A DNA stretch of 64,000 bases from Persephonella sp. KM09-Lau-8 (GCF_000703085.1 NZ_JNLL01000001.1:1240001-1304000); one strand, 5' to 3'. Shown: positions 9,183-17,944, counted from the first letter of the stretch. A program made the numbers and translations. Notes: generated by a model from the letters alone, not told the origin.

Positions 9183-9701
9183 GATTTTTATCATTTTTTT
9201 TAGAATTGGATTTGTGGCTATTACTTCAGACAAAACAGCGTTTAATACATACAAAACTAAATGAATAACAAAAACAGGCAAGATATATTTTTCTTTTTTG
9301 AAAAATCTTAAACCTGTGTACAAAAGGTAAAAACTATACAAAAATCCTATATTGCTTAAAACCCGTAATGGCTGGTATATATCAAAAACATCAGACAGCC
9401 ATATTGGAATATTAACCAGAATATAAAACTTCATAATAGTTGAAAAATCCATTCTCAACAGTTTTGCAGTAAAAAAAGAAAAAACGAACAAAACGGTCAT
9501 ATCTGCTATATAAGTGGCTGGTGCATAAATAATAGCTTTCTGGAAAGAAATATCTTTAAGGCTAATAAAGGATAAAACAGGCCCTATAAGACCGAAAGTT
9601 AAGGCATACCTGAAAAAATACTCCTGCCAGCTGCTTCTATCCTTTTCAAATTCTGGCCAGTATTCTGAAGGTTTAAAAATTAGCTTAAATATAAACATCA
9701 T
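9171..9701 (-). CDS. Yip1-family multi-pass membrane protein
   Basis: Inner-membrane protein of 176 aa. The N terminus FKPSEYWPEFEKDRSSW is the usual soluble lead of Yip1-domain (PF04893-like) proteins, followed by about five hydrophobic helices (near 30-50, 60-80, 90-105, 115-130, 140-160). Bacterial members have no settled role. The ATG overlaps the helicase stop (ATGATG), so it is co-translated as the last gene of the minus-strand operon starting near 13179. Confidence 0.75.
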   Translation of the reverse strand: MMFIFKLIFKPSEYWPEFEKDRSSWQEYFFRYALTFGLIGPVLSFISLKDISFQKAIIYAPATYIADMTVLFVFSFFTAKLLRMDFSTIMKFYILVNIPIWLSDVFDIYQPLRVLSNIGFLYSFYLLYTGLRFFKKEKYILPVFVIHLVLYVLNAVLSEVIATNPILKKMIKILAF

Positions 9702-11659
9702 TCCTCTAATATCTTTTCCACAGGAAAAAATCCATTTTTTTCTCTAACAAATTGCAGAAATTTTCTGTATATTTCGTTTGAGGAAAGGGTATTTGCATCT
9801 CCTATCACAATTAGTTTTCTTTTTGCACGGGTTAAAGCAACATTTAATCTTCTCAGGTCATCTAAAAATCCTATTTCCTCATCTGGATTAGAACGAACCA
9901 GCGATATTATGATTACCTCTTTTTCCCTGCCCTGAAATCCATCAACAGTTTTCACCTCAACATCTGGCACAAGTTTTTTCAGATACTCTTCATGGTCTTT
10001 GTATGGTGTTATTACCCCAATATCTTCAGGTGGAACGCCTAATTCCTTTAGTTTATTTATGATAAGCTGGACAATTTTTGCCTCTTCTGGATTATATTTT
10101 GAACGGCTGCCTTTTTTCTGTTTTTCCATAAATCTACCATGGGTGTCAATGAAAACAACAGGTGTGTCATTTGTTATAGGGTCTTTCCCTGTTTTCCCTG
10201 TAATATCAGATAGTTTTTTGTCTTTTACTTCTTCTGCAGATACCAGTTCGCCGTTATAAAATTCTTCTGAGGGAAACTCTTTTATAACATCATTCATCCT
10301 GTATTGAATTTTCAGCATGTAGGCACTTTCAGGATAGATTTTTATAAATCTCTCAAACATTGTGAAAGATAAGCCTTTGGCTTCAGGGTGTAAAACCGTA
10401 GGTGGAAGCTGTTTATGGTCTCCGGCGAGAATTGCCTTTTTACCTTTTATCAGAGGTATTAAACAGGAAGGTTCTGTAGCCTGAGATGCTTCATCTATAA
10501 AAATAACATCAAATATATCCTCAAACAGAAAATCTGAGCCTGCCCCTGAGTTAGTAGCACAAACCACATCAGCTTCTTCAAGTATATCCTCAATAATCTG
10601 TTCTTCCAGATTTTTCTTCTGGTTTACAAGTTTCTGGATATCCTTTTGAAGTCTTATCCATTCTGCCATTTTTTTCAGGGTTTCTAATTTGTGCCCTCTA
10701 ACCTTTTTACCGGCTTTTGCGTATTTCAGGATTTCATCATAGGAAAGGCCTCTTCTTCTCTGGGGAATAGGTTTTAAATAGTTTTCTTGCAAAGATTTCA
10801 GCTTGTTTATCTTTTTTTCAATACTTTTAATCTCTGCATATTTAGGGTGTGTTTCCACTTTTGCATCTAAAGAAACAGAAAGCAGTTCTTTTTTTAGCCG
10901 TGCAGGATGTCCAATTCTGACAACATTTACATCATATCTCAATAGTCCCTCAACTATATTATCAACTGCCGTATTACTATCTGCCGTCGCAAGAATTTTT
11001 TGACCTTTTTTGATATGTTGAAGTATTACTTCTATCAGCGTCGTGGTTTTTCCTGTCCCTGGGGGACCATGTATAAGAAATAGTTGTGGTGAACAAACTG
11101 CCCTTTTTACTGCTTCCTTTTGGAACTGGTTTAGATTTTCATTTACAAACTCTAAATCCTCTTCACAAACTTCTGGTTTTTTATGCCCCAGAATAATTTG
11201 TTCATCATAAAGGGAGTATCCTTTCTCAAAAAATTCCAGACTTCCAAGCATTCTTTTAAAGGTTATATCATTTACAAACAGGTCTATACGCCATTTTTTA
11301 GCAGGAGGTAATTTCTGGGAAAAAACAACAGTCAGAAAATATTTTCCTTTTTCAAAAACGGTGCCTTCTATCCCATCCTTTAGTGGATGTTTTCTGCTGA
11401 CCAGAACAACATCACCAACATTAATCTGATGATCAGGCATATCATCCCTGTAAAATCTGTAAACAAGGAAATCTCCAATTATTGTTCCTAAAAAGGATGC
11501 TTTAAGCCCTAATATTGCTCTGCCTTTTTTCTCCCTTTCCTTTCCTGATAAAGAAACTATTTCATTAAGATGAAATTCTTTCTCCGCATCACGTTCCAGT
11601 TCAACTAAATGCTCCCAGTAATGTCTATATTCTGTTTTATCCTTAAATTTTAGTCTCAA
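9698..11659 (-). CDS. Superfamily 1 DNA/RNA helicase, UPF1/IGHMBP2-like
   Basis: A 653 aa SF1B helicase of the UPF1-like group shared with archaea and eukaryotes. Motif I GPPGTGKTT lies near residue 195, motif Ia ATADSNTAVDN near 222, motif II DEASQATEPS near 388, motif III AGDHKQLPPT near 411, motif V VDGFQGREKE near 571, and motif VI NVALTRAKRKL near 600. The N-terminal 190 residues contain the OB/beta-barrel-like insert (GDVVLVSRKHPL). TTG at 11659 follows AAGGAGAG by about 5 bases. It sits 13 bases after the protoglobin-PsiE gene in the same operon. Likely role is nucleic-acid unwinding in repair or RNA processing. Confidence 0.93.
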   Translation of the reverse strand: MRLKFKDKTEYRHYWEHLVELERDAEKEFHLNEIVSLSGKEREKKGRAILGLKASFLGTIIGDFLVYRFYRDDMPDHQINVGDVVLVSRKHPLKDGIEGTVFEKGKYFLTVVFSQKLPPAKKWRIDLFVNDITFKRMLGSLEFFEKGYSLYDEQIILGHKKPEVCEEDLEFVNENLNQFQKEAVKRAVCSPQLFLIHGPPGTGKTTTLIEVILQHIKKGQKILATADSNTAVDNIVEGLLRYDVNVVRIGHPARLKKELLSVSLDAKVETHPKYAEIKSIEKKINKLKSLQENYLKPIPQRRRGLSYDEILKYAKAGKKVRGHKLETLKKMAEWIRLQKDIQKLVNQKKNLEEQIIEDILEEADVVCATNSGAGSDFLFEDIFDVIFIDEASQATEPSCLIPLIKGKKAILAGDHKQLPPTVLHPEAKGLSFTMFERFIKIYPESAYMLKIQYRMNDVIKEFPSEEFYNGELVSAEEVKDKKLSDITGKTGKDPITNDTPVVFIDTHGRFMEKQKKGSRSKYNPEEAKIVQLIINKLKELGVPPEDIGVITPYKDHEEYLKKLVPDVEVKTVDGFQGREKEVIIISLVRSNPDEEIGFLDDLRRLNVALTRAKRKLIVIGDANTLSSNEIYRKFLQFVREKNGFFPVEKILEE

Positions 11660-11672
11660 TTTCTCTCCTTAA

Positions 11673-12563
11673 TTATTTTCTTTTGGATAATAGCCAGTAG
11701 ACTATACCAAGGGATAACACTATAGCTCCATAGCTGAGAAGTTGCAAGGATTTTTCAACAGAAAGGGAAACAATGAGGATTTTTCTGATTAATGCGGCAA
11801 GGGCAACACCAATAAAAGCACCTATTGCAAAGCCACCACCTTTAAGATGTTTTATCTCTTCTTGCATAAGTTCTGAAACAGCCCACAGAACCAGAAGTGT
11901 ACCCAGTGCCATTAAAATTCCTTTGTCTATTGGCACAATTCCAAATACAAGCTGGTATATATCATAAAGAAAAAGGCCAACAACAAATAAAGATACCAGT
12001 ATTAATGCTCCCACAAGGGCAAAATCCAGCATATCTGAAAACTTTTTAGCGGTTGTGAATAGAACCTTTTCAAACTTTGACATTACTTGATAACGGCTAA
12101 GCTCCTGTTCCCTGTATGCTGCTGTTAAAACATCAAGATTGATATCAAGTAGTTTTCCGATAGATGCAACAAGCTGATTTCTTTTTTCTGACAGACCAAA
12201 TTCCTGATTAATCTTTTCAATAAAAAACCTTCTTATAAAGTTAAATGAGGCATTAACATAATGGGTAGGAAGTCCTATATCCACATGTTTTTCACCAATT
12301 CTGTAAAGCTTTTGGAAATATTTGTAGTCATATTTTCCGGAAAAAAGGTCATCATACCATTCTCTTAATTTTTCTTGATGTCTGTTTATGATTTCTTCGG
12401 ATTTTAAATATTTAAAAGTTTCTGGAAAACGGGATATAAATTTGTAAAATCTATCTATAAATTCATCTTTGTATTTTTCCATAACAGGTTTAAGAATCAA
12501 AATATTCTGAACATCCTTTTCTGTAAAATCAAAATCCCTTTTAATCTGCTCAAAACTTTCCAT
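11673..12563 (-). CDS. Protoglobin-like heme sensor fused to a PsiE-like membrane domain
   Basis: A two-part protein of 296 aa. Residues 1-155 match the globin-coupled-sensor/protoglobin fold, with RIGEKHVDIGLPTHYV carrying the expected proximal heme ligand His93. Residues 180-293 have four hydrophobic helices (about 181-208, 215-232, 245-260, 275-292) with the MQEEIKHLKGGG and RKILIVSL segments typical of the phosphate-starvation-inducible PsiE-like membrane domain. The known part is that such globins bind O2, NO or CO; coupling the signal to a membrane domain instead of a kinase, cyclase or chemotaxis output is inferred. It lies between the PIN toxin (24 bases upstream) and the helicase (13 bases downstream). 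Confidence 0.82.
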   Translation of the reverse strand: MESFEQIKRDFDFTEKDVQNILILKPVMEKYKDEFIDRFYKFISRFPETFKYLKSEEIINRHQEKLREWYDDLFSGKYDYKYFQKLYRIGEKHVDIGLPTHYVNASFNFIRRFFIEKINQEFGLSEKRNQLVASIGKLLDINLDVLTAAYREQELSRYQVMSKFEKVLFTTAKKFSDMLDFALVGALILVSLFVVGLFLYDIYQLVFGIVPIDKGILMALGTLLVLWAVSELMQEEIKHLKGGGFAIGAFIGVALAALIRKILIVSLSVEKSLQLLSYGAIVLSLGIVYWLLSKRK

Positions 12564-12587
12564 TTTAGCTTTAGCTCCTCAAGTTTT

Positions 12588-13010
12588 TTAATAATCATTG
12601 ATGAAAGGATTGATTATTCTGAGTTTGCTTTCTACCATAAGATTATGGTGCATATCCTCTAAATATAAAACATTGCATTCATTATTTAAAGCAGAAGAAA
12701 CGATAAGGCTATCCCAATATGAAAAGGAATATCTTGTTCTTAATTGAGAAGCCAGTAGAATATCTTCAACTTTTAAAGAATATATTTCAAATGCATCGTT
12801 TAAATTTTTAATCAACTGTTGGATTTCTTCTTCTGTATAAAATGCTTTTTTTATGAGATTAACGCAGATTTCATTTACAATTTGCACATTTAGACATACA
12901 TACTCCTTATTGCTATCTATTATTTCTCTGGCTATTTGTGATTTTTCTGTATCCTGTTCCATAAAAGCATACAACCAAATATTCGTATCAATAAATATTT
13001 TATCTATCAT
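12588..13010 (-). CDS. PIN-domain ribonuclease toxin (VapC-like)
   Basis: A 140 aa PIN domain. The acidic cluster is visible as FIDTNIWLYAF (Asp near residue 8), NEICVN (Glu near 46), and YWDSLIVSSAL (Asp near 99), with a last acidic region at LEDMHH. Such toxins cleave RNA, often tRNA or rRNA. Its ATG lies inside the 3' end of the antitoxin gene upstream (11-base overlap), the classical toxin-antitoxin arrangement. The toxin is followed closely by the protoglobin gene on the same strand. Confidence 0.9.
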   Translation of the reverse strand: MIDKIFIDTNIWLYAFMEQDTEKSQIAREIIDSNKEYVCLNVQIVNEICVNLIKKAFYTEEEIQQLIKNLNDAFEIYSLKVEDILLASQLRTRYSFSYWDSLIVSSALNNECNVLYLEDMHHNLMVESKLRIINPFINDY

Positions 13011-13179
13011 ATATTTCTTCTCTTTTTAGAGGTTTAAAAGGCTTTACTTTTTTAGGGATAATTTCGTCAACTGTTTTTTTTATCCTTTTTTTAGCATATT
13101 TTTGAAGCAAAAATTCATAAAAATCAATTAATTCTTTTTTTGCTTCTTCTGGAAGCTTTTCCAGATTAATTTCCTTCAT
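13000..13179 (-). CDS. Small antitoxin partner of the PIN toxin (DUF2281-like), 59 aa
   Basis: Read on the minus strand from ATG 13179 to TAA 13000. It begins MKEINLEKLPEEAKKELIDF, and the LPEEAKKELIDFYEFLLQK helix resembles the DUF2281 antitoxin motif (LPxxxxxEVxDFxxFL). The C-terminal half is basic and proline-containing (IPKKVKPFKPLK), suited to wrap around a PIN toxin. It overlaps the toxin start by 11 bases. The pair probably autoregulates from the AT-rich region at 13180-13250, but no operator is obvious. Confidence 0.82.
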   Translation of the reverse strand: MKEINLEKLPEEAKKELIDFYEFLLQKYAKKRIKKTVDEIIPKKVKPFKPLKREEIYDR

Positions 13180-13264
13180 TTAAATTAACTCCAAAATTAT
13201 GATTTTTTTTATAACATTAAATATTTTCATACATTAATTTATAGAAAAAATGAGGTTTTGTGCA

Positions 13265-13468
13265 ATGGACAGAATTAAAAGCTTAAAAAATCTAAAAAAA
13301 TTAGAAGGAAAAGACACAGAATGTTATAAATGCGGTGCAAAGGGTGTTCCTGTTTATGAAGACCCGAATATAGAAGATATGTATTTCTGTGAAAAATGCT
13401 GGGAAGAAAGGCTTAAAACAGAAGAAATAGAAGATTGGGGATTTGAGGAAGAAATCCCCTACGAATAG
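13265..13468 (+). CDS. Small zinc-ribbon protein, 67 aa
   Basis: Contains CYKCGAKG and YFCEKCWEER, a CxxC-CxxC pair that should hold one zinc ion, followed by an acidic tail. No specific family is recognised. ATG 13250 is in frame, but the GAGG at 13252-13255 lies inside that extension and is 9 bases before ATG 13265, which is preferred. It stands alone between two minus-strand operons. Possibly an adaptor or nucleic-acid binding protein. Confidence 0.75.
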   Translation: MDRIKSLKNLKKLEGKDTECYKCGAKGVPVYEDPNIEDMYFCEKCWEERLKTEEIEDWGFEEEIPYE

Positions 13469-13471
13469 AAG

Positions 13472-13494
13472 GCTGCAGGAAAAAATCCTACAGC
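13472..13494 (+). terminator. Possible terminator hairpin after the zinc-ribbon gene
   Basis: GCTGCAGG and CCTACAGC form an 8-base stem with one mismatch around a 7-base A-rich loop. Downstream on the plus strand comes TTACTTAGATTTTTTC, a weak T tract that starts several bases late. It also precedes the end of secA, so it may serve both directions. Weak evidence. Confidence 0.35.
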
Positions 13495-16317
13495 TTACTT
13501 AGATTTTTTCTTTTTCCTTCTTTCAATCCTGTTTTTGTATTTTATAACTTTTTTCTTCTTTTTCCTTTTGGCTTTTTCTTCTTCCTCTTGTGTTGAGAGC
13601 TCAGCTTCTTCAAGAAGTTTTTGTGTCTCTTCTTCTAATTTCCTTTTTTCTTCTTCAACTTCCTCTTCCGAGGTGATATCTGTTTTGAATAAATACTCAA
13701 GGGAGTGTTGTTTTAGCCTAAACAGCATATCTTCAAACAGATTAAATGATTCCTTTTTATACTCAACAAGTGGATCTCTCTGTGCATATCCTCTGAGATA
13801 TACACTTTCCCTTAATCTATCTAATAGGTGAAGGTGCTCTTTCCACAGGTTATCTAACACTTGCAGAGTAATATATCTTTCAAATTCTCTCATCAAGCCA
13901 GAGCCGTAATACTCCTCTTTCCTGTTGTAAACTTTTTCTACCTCAGAGAAAATAAACTCTTCCAGTTCTTTCCTGTCCCACTCTTTATCCCTTGGTATTT
14001 TTATATCAACGTTAAGCCACTCTTTAAATGTTTTCTCCAGTTCATCAAAATCCCATTTTTCCTGATATTCCTCTGCAGGTGCGTATTTGTCTATGTAATA
14101 AAGGGCAACATCGTAGAACCACTGTTTAAGCTCGTCTTTAAGGTTTGCCCCTGCAAGAATGTCTCTCCTGAGGGAGTAAATAACCTGTCTTTGTCTGTTC
14201 ATCACATCATCAAATTCAAGGAGTCTTTTCCTAATCTGGAAGTTCTGGGCTTCTATTCTTTTCTGGGCATTTTCAATGGCCTTTGTTACCATTGAACTTT
14301 CTATAGGCTCTCCTTCAGGGATTTTAAGTCTGTCCATAAGATTTTTAAGCTTTTCCCCACCAAACAGCCTTAAAAGGTCATCTTCCAGAGAGAGATAAAA
14401 TCTTGAAGAACCTGGGTCTCCCTGTCTTCCTGCCCTACCTCTCAGCTGATTGTCAATCCTTCTACTTTCATGTCTTTCTGTTCCTATTACAGCAAGTCCA
14501 CCAAGTTCTATAACTTTTTTCTTTTCTTCTGCTGTTATTTTTTGTGCTTCTTTTAATGCTTCTTTGAACTGTTCTTCTGTAGCTTCTTCCGGAGTTAATC
14601 CCTTTTTCTTAAGGATTTCTTTTGCAAGAAACTCAGGGTTTCCACCAAGGAGAATATCTGTTCCCCTACCTGCCATATTTGTGGCTATTGTTACAGCACC
14701 TATTCTTCCTGCCTGTGCTATGATTTCAGCCTCTTTTTCGTGATGTTTTGCGTTAAGAACGTGGTGTTTTATTCCCCTTTTCTTAAGTAAGGCTGAAAGC
14801 TGCTCCGAGGTCTCAATTGATGCTGTTCCTACCAGTATTGGCCTTCCCTGTTTGTGAAGCTCTTCTATTTCTTTCAGAGCTGCTTCAAATTTTTCTTTTT
14901 TGGTTTTATAAACGAGATCTGGATAGTCTTTTCTAATAACAGGTTTGTTTGTTGGTATAACCAGAACATCAAGGCCGTAAATCTCTTTGAACTCCTCAGC
15001 CTCAGTTTCTGCTGTTCCTGTCATACCTGCAAGTTTGTCATACATGCGGAAGTAGTTCTGGAATGTAATTGAGGCTAAAGTCTGGTTTTCTGCCTCTATT
15101 TTTACACCTTCTTTTGCCTCTATTGCCTGATGCAGACCATCAGACCATCTTCTACCAGGCATAAGACGACCTGTAAATTCATCAACAATGATTACCTGTC
15201 CATCTTTTACAACATAATCAACGTCCCTGTGGAATAGTGTGTTTGCCCTGAGGGACTGGGTTATAGCATGGAGTATATCTATATTTTTAGGGTCGTATAG
15301 ATTTTCCAGATTAAAATATTTTTCTGCTTTTTCTGCTCCTTTCTCTGTTAAAACTGCAGTTTTATTTTTTTCATCAACCATATAATCTTCTTCAGGGACA
15401 AGGGTTTTTACAAAGGCATCTGCCATATAGTAAATGGAGACATCTTCACCGGAGGGTCCCGATATAATAAGAGGTGTTCTTGCTTCATCAATCAGAATTG
15501 AGTCAACCTCGTCAACGATTGCAAAGTGATGTCCTTTTACCTGAACAACTTGATCTATTGAAAAGACCATATTATCCCTTAGATAATCAAATCCAAACTC
15601 ATTGTTTGTTCCATAGGTTATATCTGCTTCATAGGCTTCTTTTCTTTCTGCTTCAACAGCATGGGTAAAGAAATTTTTCCTTGCTTCTATGTTATATTTT
15701 TCCGATGGAAGAAGTTCTCCCTCAAAGCCTTTAGGCCATACCCTCATATCTTTTTCAATAGCTTCATTAAACTTGTCCTCATCTACCCACTCAACCTTAA
15801 AGGATTGGTGATTTGTATTAATAACCCCAACATCAAGACCAAGAAACTTATAAATAGAACCCATCCATACGGCATCCCTTTTTGCCAGATAATCGTTAAC
15901 TGTTACCAGATGGACACCCTTTCCGGTAAGGGCATTCAGGTATATTGCTATTGAGGCAACAAGGGTTTTTCCTTCCCCTGTTTTCATCTCAGCAACATTA
16001 CCTTTATGAAGGGCTAAAGCGCCTATAAGCTGAACATCAAAAGGTCTTAGACCCAGTGTCCTTTTGGCTGCTTCTTTTACGAGGGCAAATGCTTCAGGGA
16101 GTATATCTACTATTTCTCCTCTGGTAATCGCATCGCTAAGCTCTTTATCTGAACGGACTTTTTCTATAAGCTGAAGGCTTCTTTCTCTGATTTCTTTGTT
16201 GGAAAGCTGGTCTAACTCTTTTTCTATCTGATTTATTTTCTGGACAATTGGTTTTAATTTTTTTATTTCCCTTTCGTTTTTGGTTCCAAAAATCTTTTTA
16301 AATACATAACCTATCAT
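13495..16317 (-). CDS. secA: Preprotein translocase ATPase SecA
   Basis: The motor that pushes unfolded preproteins through SecYEG. Walker A lies at MKTGEGKTLVA (about residue 110), the DEAD-like motif at AIVDEVDSILIDEA, the second nucleotide-binding fold at ATNMAGRGTDI and GRAGRQGDPG, and the preprotein cross-linking region in between. At 940 aa it is slightly longer than E. coli SecA. The C terminus is a Lys/Arg-rich tail and lacks the Cys-rich zinc/SecB motif seen in many proteobacteria. ATG follows AAGGGA. The lspA gene lies 61 bases upstream in the same direction. Confidence 0.97.
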   Translation of the reverse strand: MIGYVFKKIFGTKNEREIKKLKPIVQKINQIEKELDQLSNKEIRERSLQLIEKVRSDKELSDAITRGEIVDILPEAFALVKEAAKRTLGLRPFDVQLIGALALHKGNVAEMKTGEGKTLVASIAIYLNALTGKGVHLVTVNDYLAKRDAVWMGSIYKFLGLDVGVINTNHQSFKVEWVDEDKFNEAIEKDMRVWPKGFEGELLPSEKYNIEARKNFFTHAVEAERKEAYEADITYGTNNEFGFDYLRDNMVFSIDQVVQVKGHHFAIVDEVDSILIDEARTPLIISGPSGEDVSIYYMADAFVKTLVPEEDYMVDEKNKTAVLTEKGAEKAEKYFNLENLYDPKNIDILHAITQSLRANTLFHRDVDYVVKDGQVIIVDEFTGRLMPGRRWSDGLHQAIEAKEGVKIEAENQTLASITFQNYFRMYDKLAGMTGTAETEAEEFKEIYGLDVLVIPTNKPVIRKDYPDLVYKTKKEKFEAALKEIEELHKQGRPILVGTASIETSEQLSALLKKRGIKHHVLNAKHHEKEAEIIAQAGRIGAVTIATNMAGRGTDILLGGNPEFLAKEILKKKGLTPEEATEEQFKEALKEAQKITAEEKKKVIELGGLAVIGTERHESRRIDNQLRGRAGRQGDPGSSRFYLSLEDDLLRLFGGEKLKNLMDRLKIPEGEPIESSMVTKAIENAQKRIEAQNFQIRKRLLEFDDVMNRQRQVIYSLRRDILAGANLKDELKQWFYDVALYYIDKYAPAEEYQEKWDFDELEKTFKEWLNVDIKIPRDKEWDRKELEEFIFSEVEKVYNRKEEYYGSGLMREFERYITLQVLDNLWKEHLHLLDRLRESVYLRGYAQRDPLVEYKKESFNLFEDMLFRLKQHSLEYLFKTDITSEEEVEEEKRKLEEETQKLLEEAELSTQEEEEKAKRKKKKKVIKYKNRIERRKKKKSK

Positions 16318-16378
16318 CTTATTCCCTTTTCCTCCGTTATTAACAGATTAATTATATCAGGTTTGTAATTATGAAAAT

Positions 16379-16864
16379 TTATGACCTTTTTTTGAAAAAT
16401 AATTCATAAATAATAAATAATCCAATACCTACTGTGATAGCACTATCGGCAATATTAAACGCAGGCCAGTGGTATGAGTGAATATGAACATCAATAAAAT
16501 CCCTTACTTTGCCAATAAAAATTCTATCGTAGAGATTTCCGATAGCTCCCCCTGCTATTAAAGCAAGAGCAACAAGTTCAAATGTGGACAATCTGGTATT
16601 TTTAAAATATGCATAGGCAATTGTAAGGATAGCTGCCACAGAAGAAGCACCAATAAGTATTAGCTTTCTGATATATTCAGGTGCCTGTCCGAATATCCCG
16701 AAAGCAGCTCCCCTGTTCCATACAAGTGTAAGGTCAAAATAGTTTGGAATAATAATAACCCTTTCTATATCAGACAAATATCTTACAGCCAGTTCTTTTG
16801 TAATCAGGTCTAAACCTATTACACCAACTACTATTCCAAAAAATAAAATAAGTCGTTTGTTCAT
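16379..16864 (-). CDS. lspA: Lipoprotein signal peptidase (signal peptidase II)
   Basis: An inner-membrane aspartyl protease that removes the signal peptide of lipoproteins. Four membrane helices are seen. The conserved boxes are LDLITKELA, VWNRGAAFG, GGAIGNLYDRI, VRDFID and FNIADSAI; the two catalytic Asp are in the last two. The 161 aa length is normal. Its natural clients in this window include the lipoproteins at 4052, 18994, 42264 and 54884. Its ATG shares one base with the stop of the DksA-like gene. Confidence 0.97.
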   Translation of the reverse strand: MNKRLILFFGIVVGVIGLDLITKELAVRYLSDIERVIIIPNYFDLTLVWNRGAAFGIFGQAPEYIRKLILIGASSVAAILTIAYAYFKNTRLSTFELVALALIAGGAIGNLYDRIFIGKVRDFIDVHIHSYHWPAFNIADSAITVGIGLFIIYELFFKKRS

Positions 16865-17289
16865 TACTCGGGTATTTTTCCTGTGTCCTCGTCTTCCATA
16901 GTTCCTGGAATAATATGGTAAAATCCAAGGTCATCAGACCTGTTGGAAAAGGATTTCATAACTTCTTCATTCTGGCTACAATCTATACATAATCTAACCC
17001 ATGGAATTGCCTGTAGCCTTTTTTCTCCAATCTGAGCACCACACTCCTCACAAACGCCATAGGTTCCATTTTCTATTTTTTTAAGGGCTATATCAATCTG
17101 AAATAATGTTTCCCTTTCTGCCTGTGAAAGTTTATAAATAGTTTCTCTACTTAGCTCAGAAGTAACAACATCAGCAGCATCTTCAACACCACTTTTCTCG
17201 TTAAGGTCTTCGCTGTTGTTGTTTGCCAGTGATTCAAGGATTTCTGCTCTTTTTTTCAGAAGCTCTTCTCTGATTTTTTCAATATCCAT
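16864..17289 (-). CDS. DksA/TraR-family zinc-finger protein
   Basis: The C4 zinc finger is GVCEECGAQIGEKRLQAIP followed by RLCIDC, preceded by a long coiled coil (residues 1-75), as in DksA-type factors that enter the RNA polymerase secondary channel. A conserved acidic coil tip is seen as GVEDAADVVTSE. The 141 aa length fits. ATG follows GGGAGG. It is coupled to lspA (TAATG). Whether it acts as a ppGpp co-regulator or as a YteA/YocK-type homologue cannot be told from the sequence. Confidence 0.88.
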   Translation of the reverse strand: MDIEKIREELLKKRAEILESLANNNSEDLNEKSGVEDAADVVTSELSRETIYKLSQAERETLFQIDIALKKIENGTYGVCEECGAQIGEKRLQAIPWVRLCIDCSQNEEVMKSFSNRSDDLGFYHIIPGTMEDEDTGKIPE

Positions 17290-17365
17290 AACAATCCTCC
17301 CATTCTTAAATGAGGATACTAAATATAATTTTTTTTCATAAAAGTCAAGAGTTTTGTTAAAATTG

Positions 17366-17384
17366 TTTGCGATTAAATCGCAAA
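17366..17384. promoter_or_regulatory. Perfect 19-base palindrome upstream of the nuclease-like gene
   Basis: TTTGCGATT-A-AATCGCAAA is a perfect inverted repeat with 9-base arms, ending 3 bases before the AGGGAG ribosome binding site at 17388-17393. It could be an operator for a dimeric repressor or a hairpin limiting ribosome access. It lies between the divergent DksA-like gene and the nuclease-like gene. Confidence 0.55.
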
Positions 17385-17399
17385 ATAAGGGAGAAAAAA

Positions 17400-17912
17400 T
17401 TGTATCAAAATTTCTTAGAAGAGCTTATTTACGAATATCTTGACTTTAAGGGTTGTTTTGTCAAAAGAAATATAAAACTCCGCAAAAGAAAAAAAGGAGG
17501 TTTTGATAGAGAAATAGATATTCTTGCCCTCGATACTAGAAATTGCATTGTTTATCACATCGAAACCTCTTTTGCTACAAATAAGAGTTGGGATCAAACT
17601 ATAGAAGATTTTAAAAGGAAAAAATTTGACATTAAGAAAAAAGAATACGCTCAACTTGTTGGTTTAAAAACCAATAAAATTCAAATAATAAAAGTAGCTA
17701 TTCTATTAAATGTGCCTAAACAAAAAGAAGAAAGAAATCGTTTTAAAAAAGAAAGGAAATCCATACTTTATTCAGTTGAGGAAATTATAAAAGAAATTAA
17801 GGAATATATTACTTCTTGTTTTGAAAACCCCCTTAAGGAAGCCATACCTGAAAAATACCCTTTACTACGAACAATACAATTTATTCATCATTTTACTGAA
17901 TCTAATAATTAA
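17400..17912 (+). CDS. Predicted PD-(D/E)XK nuclease-like protein, 170 aa
   Basis: Not a named family, but the layout suggests a restriction-endonuclease-like fold: N-terminal helix with Glu (NFLEELIYEYL), a basic strand FVKRNIKLRKRKKGGF, then REIDILALD and VYHIETSFATNKSW, in the places of the D and ExK active-site strands, though the final Lys is replaced by Ser. TTG 17400 lies 6 bases after AGGGAG; an upstream TTG at 17367 lies inside the palindrome and has no binding site. It may be a standalone nuclease or an orphan defence gene. No methylase is nearby. Confidence 0.65.
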   Translation: MYQNFLEELIYEYLDFKGCFVKRNIKLRKRKKGGFDREIDILALDTRNCIVYHIETSFATNKSWDQTIEDFKRKKFDIKKKEYAQLVGLKTNKIQIIKVAILLNVPKQKEERNRFKKERKSILYSVEEIIKEIKEYITSCFENPLKEAIPEKYPLLRTIQFIHHFTESNN

Positions 17913-17915
17913 ATG

Positions 17916-17944
17916 TTGACAAATACTCCCAATATACATATAAT
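17916..17944 (+). promoter_or_regulatory. Consensus sigma-70 promoter of the tRNA-Lys/tRNA-Glu genes
   Basis: TTGACA (17916-17921), a 17-base spacer, and TATAAT (17939-17944) form a perfect consensus promoter. Transcription would start near 17951, 9 bases before tRNA-Lys. The -35 box lies just after the stop of the nuclease-like gene. Confidence 0.88.

Noticed and set aside
13861-14295. Plus-strand open frames inside secA and other long genes
   Set aside because: They lie in shadow frames of strongly supported genes, lack binding sites and have unnatural composition (Cys/Phe/Ser rich).
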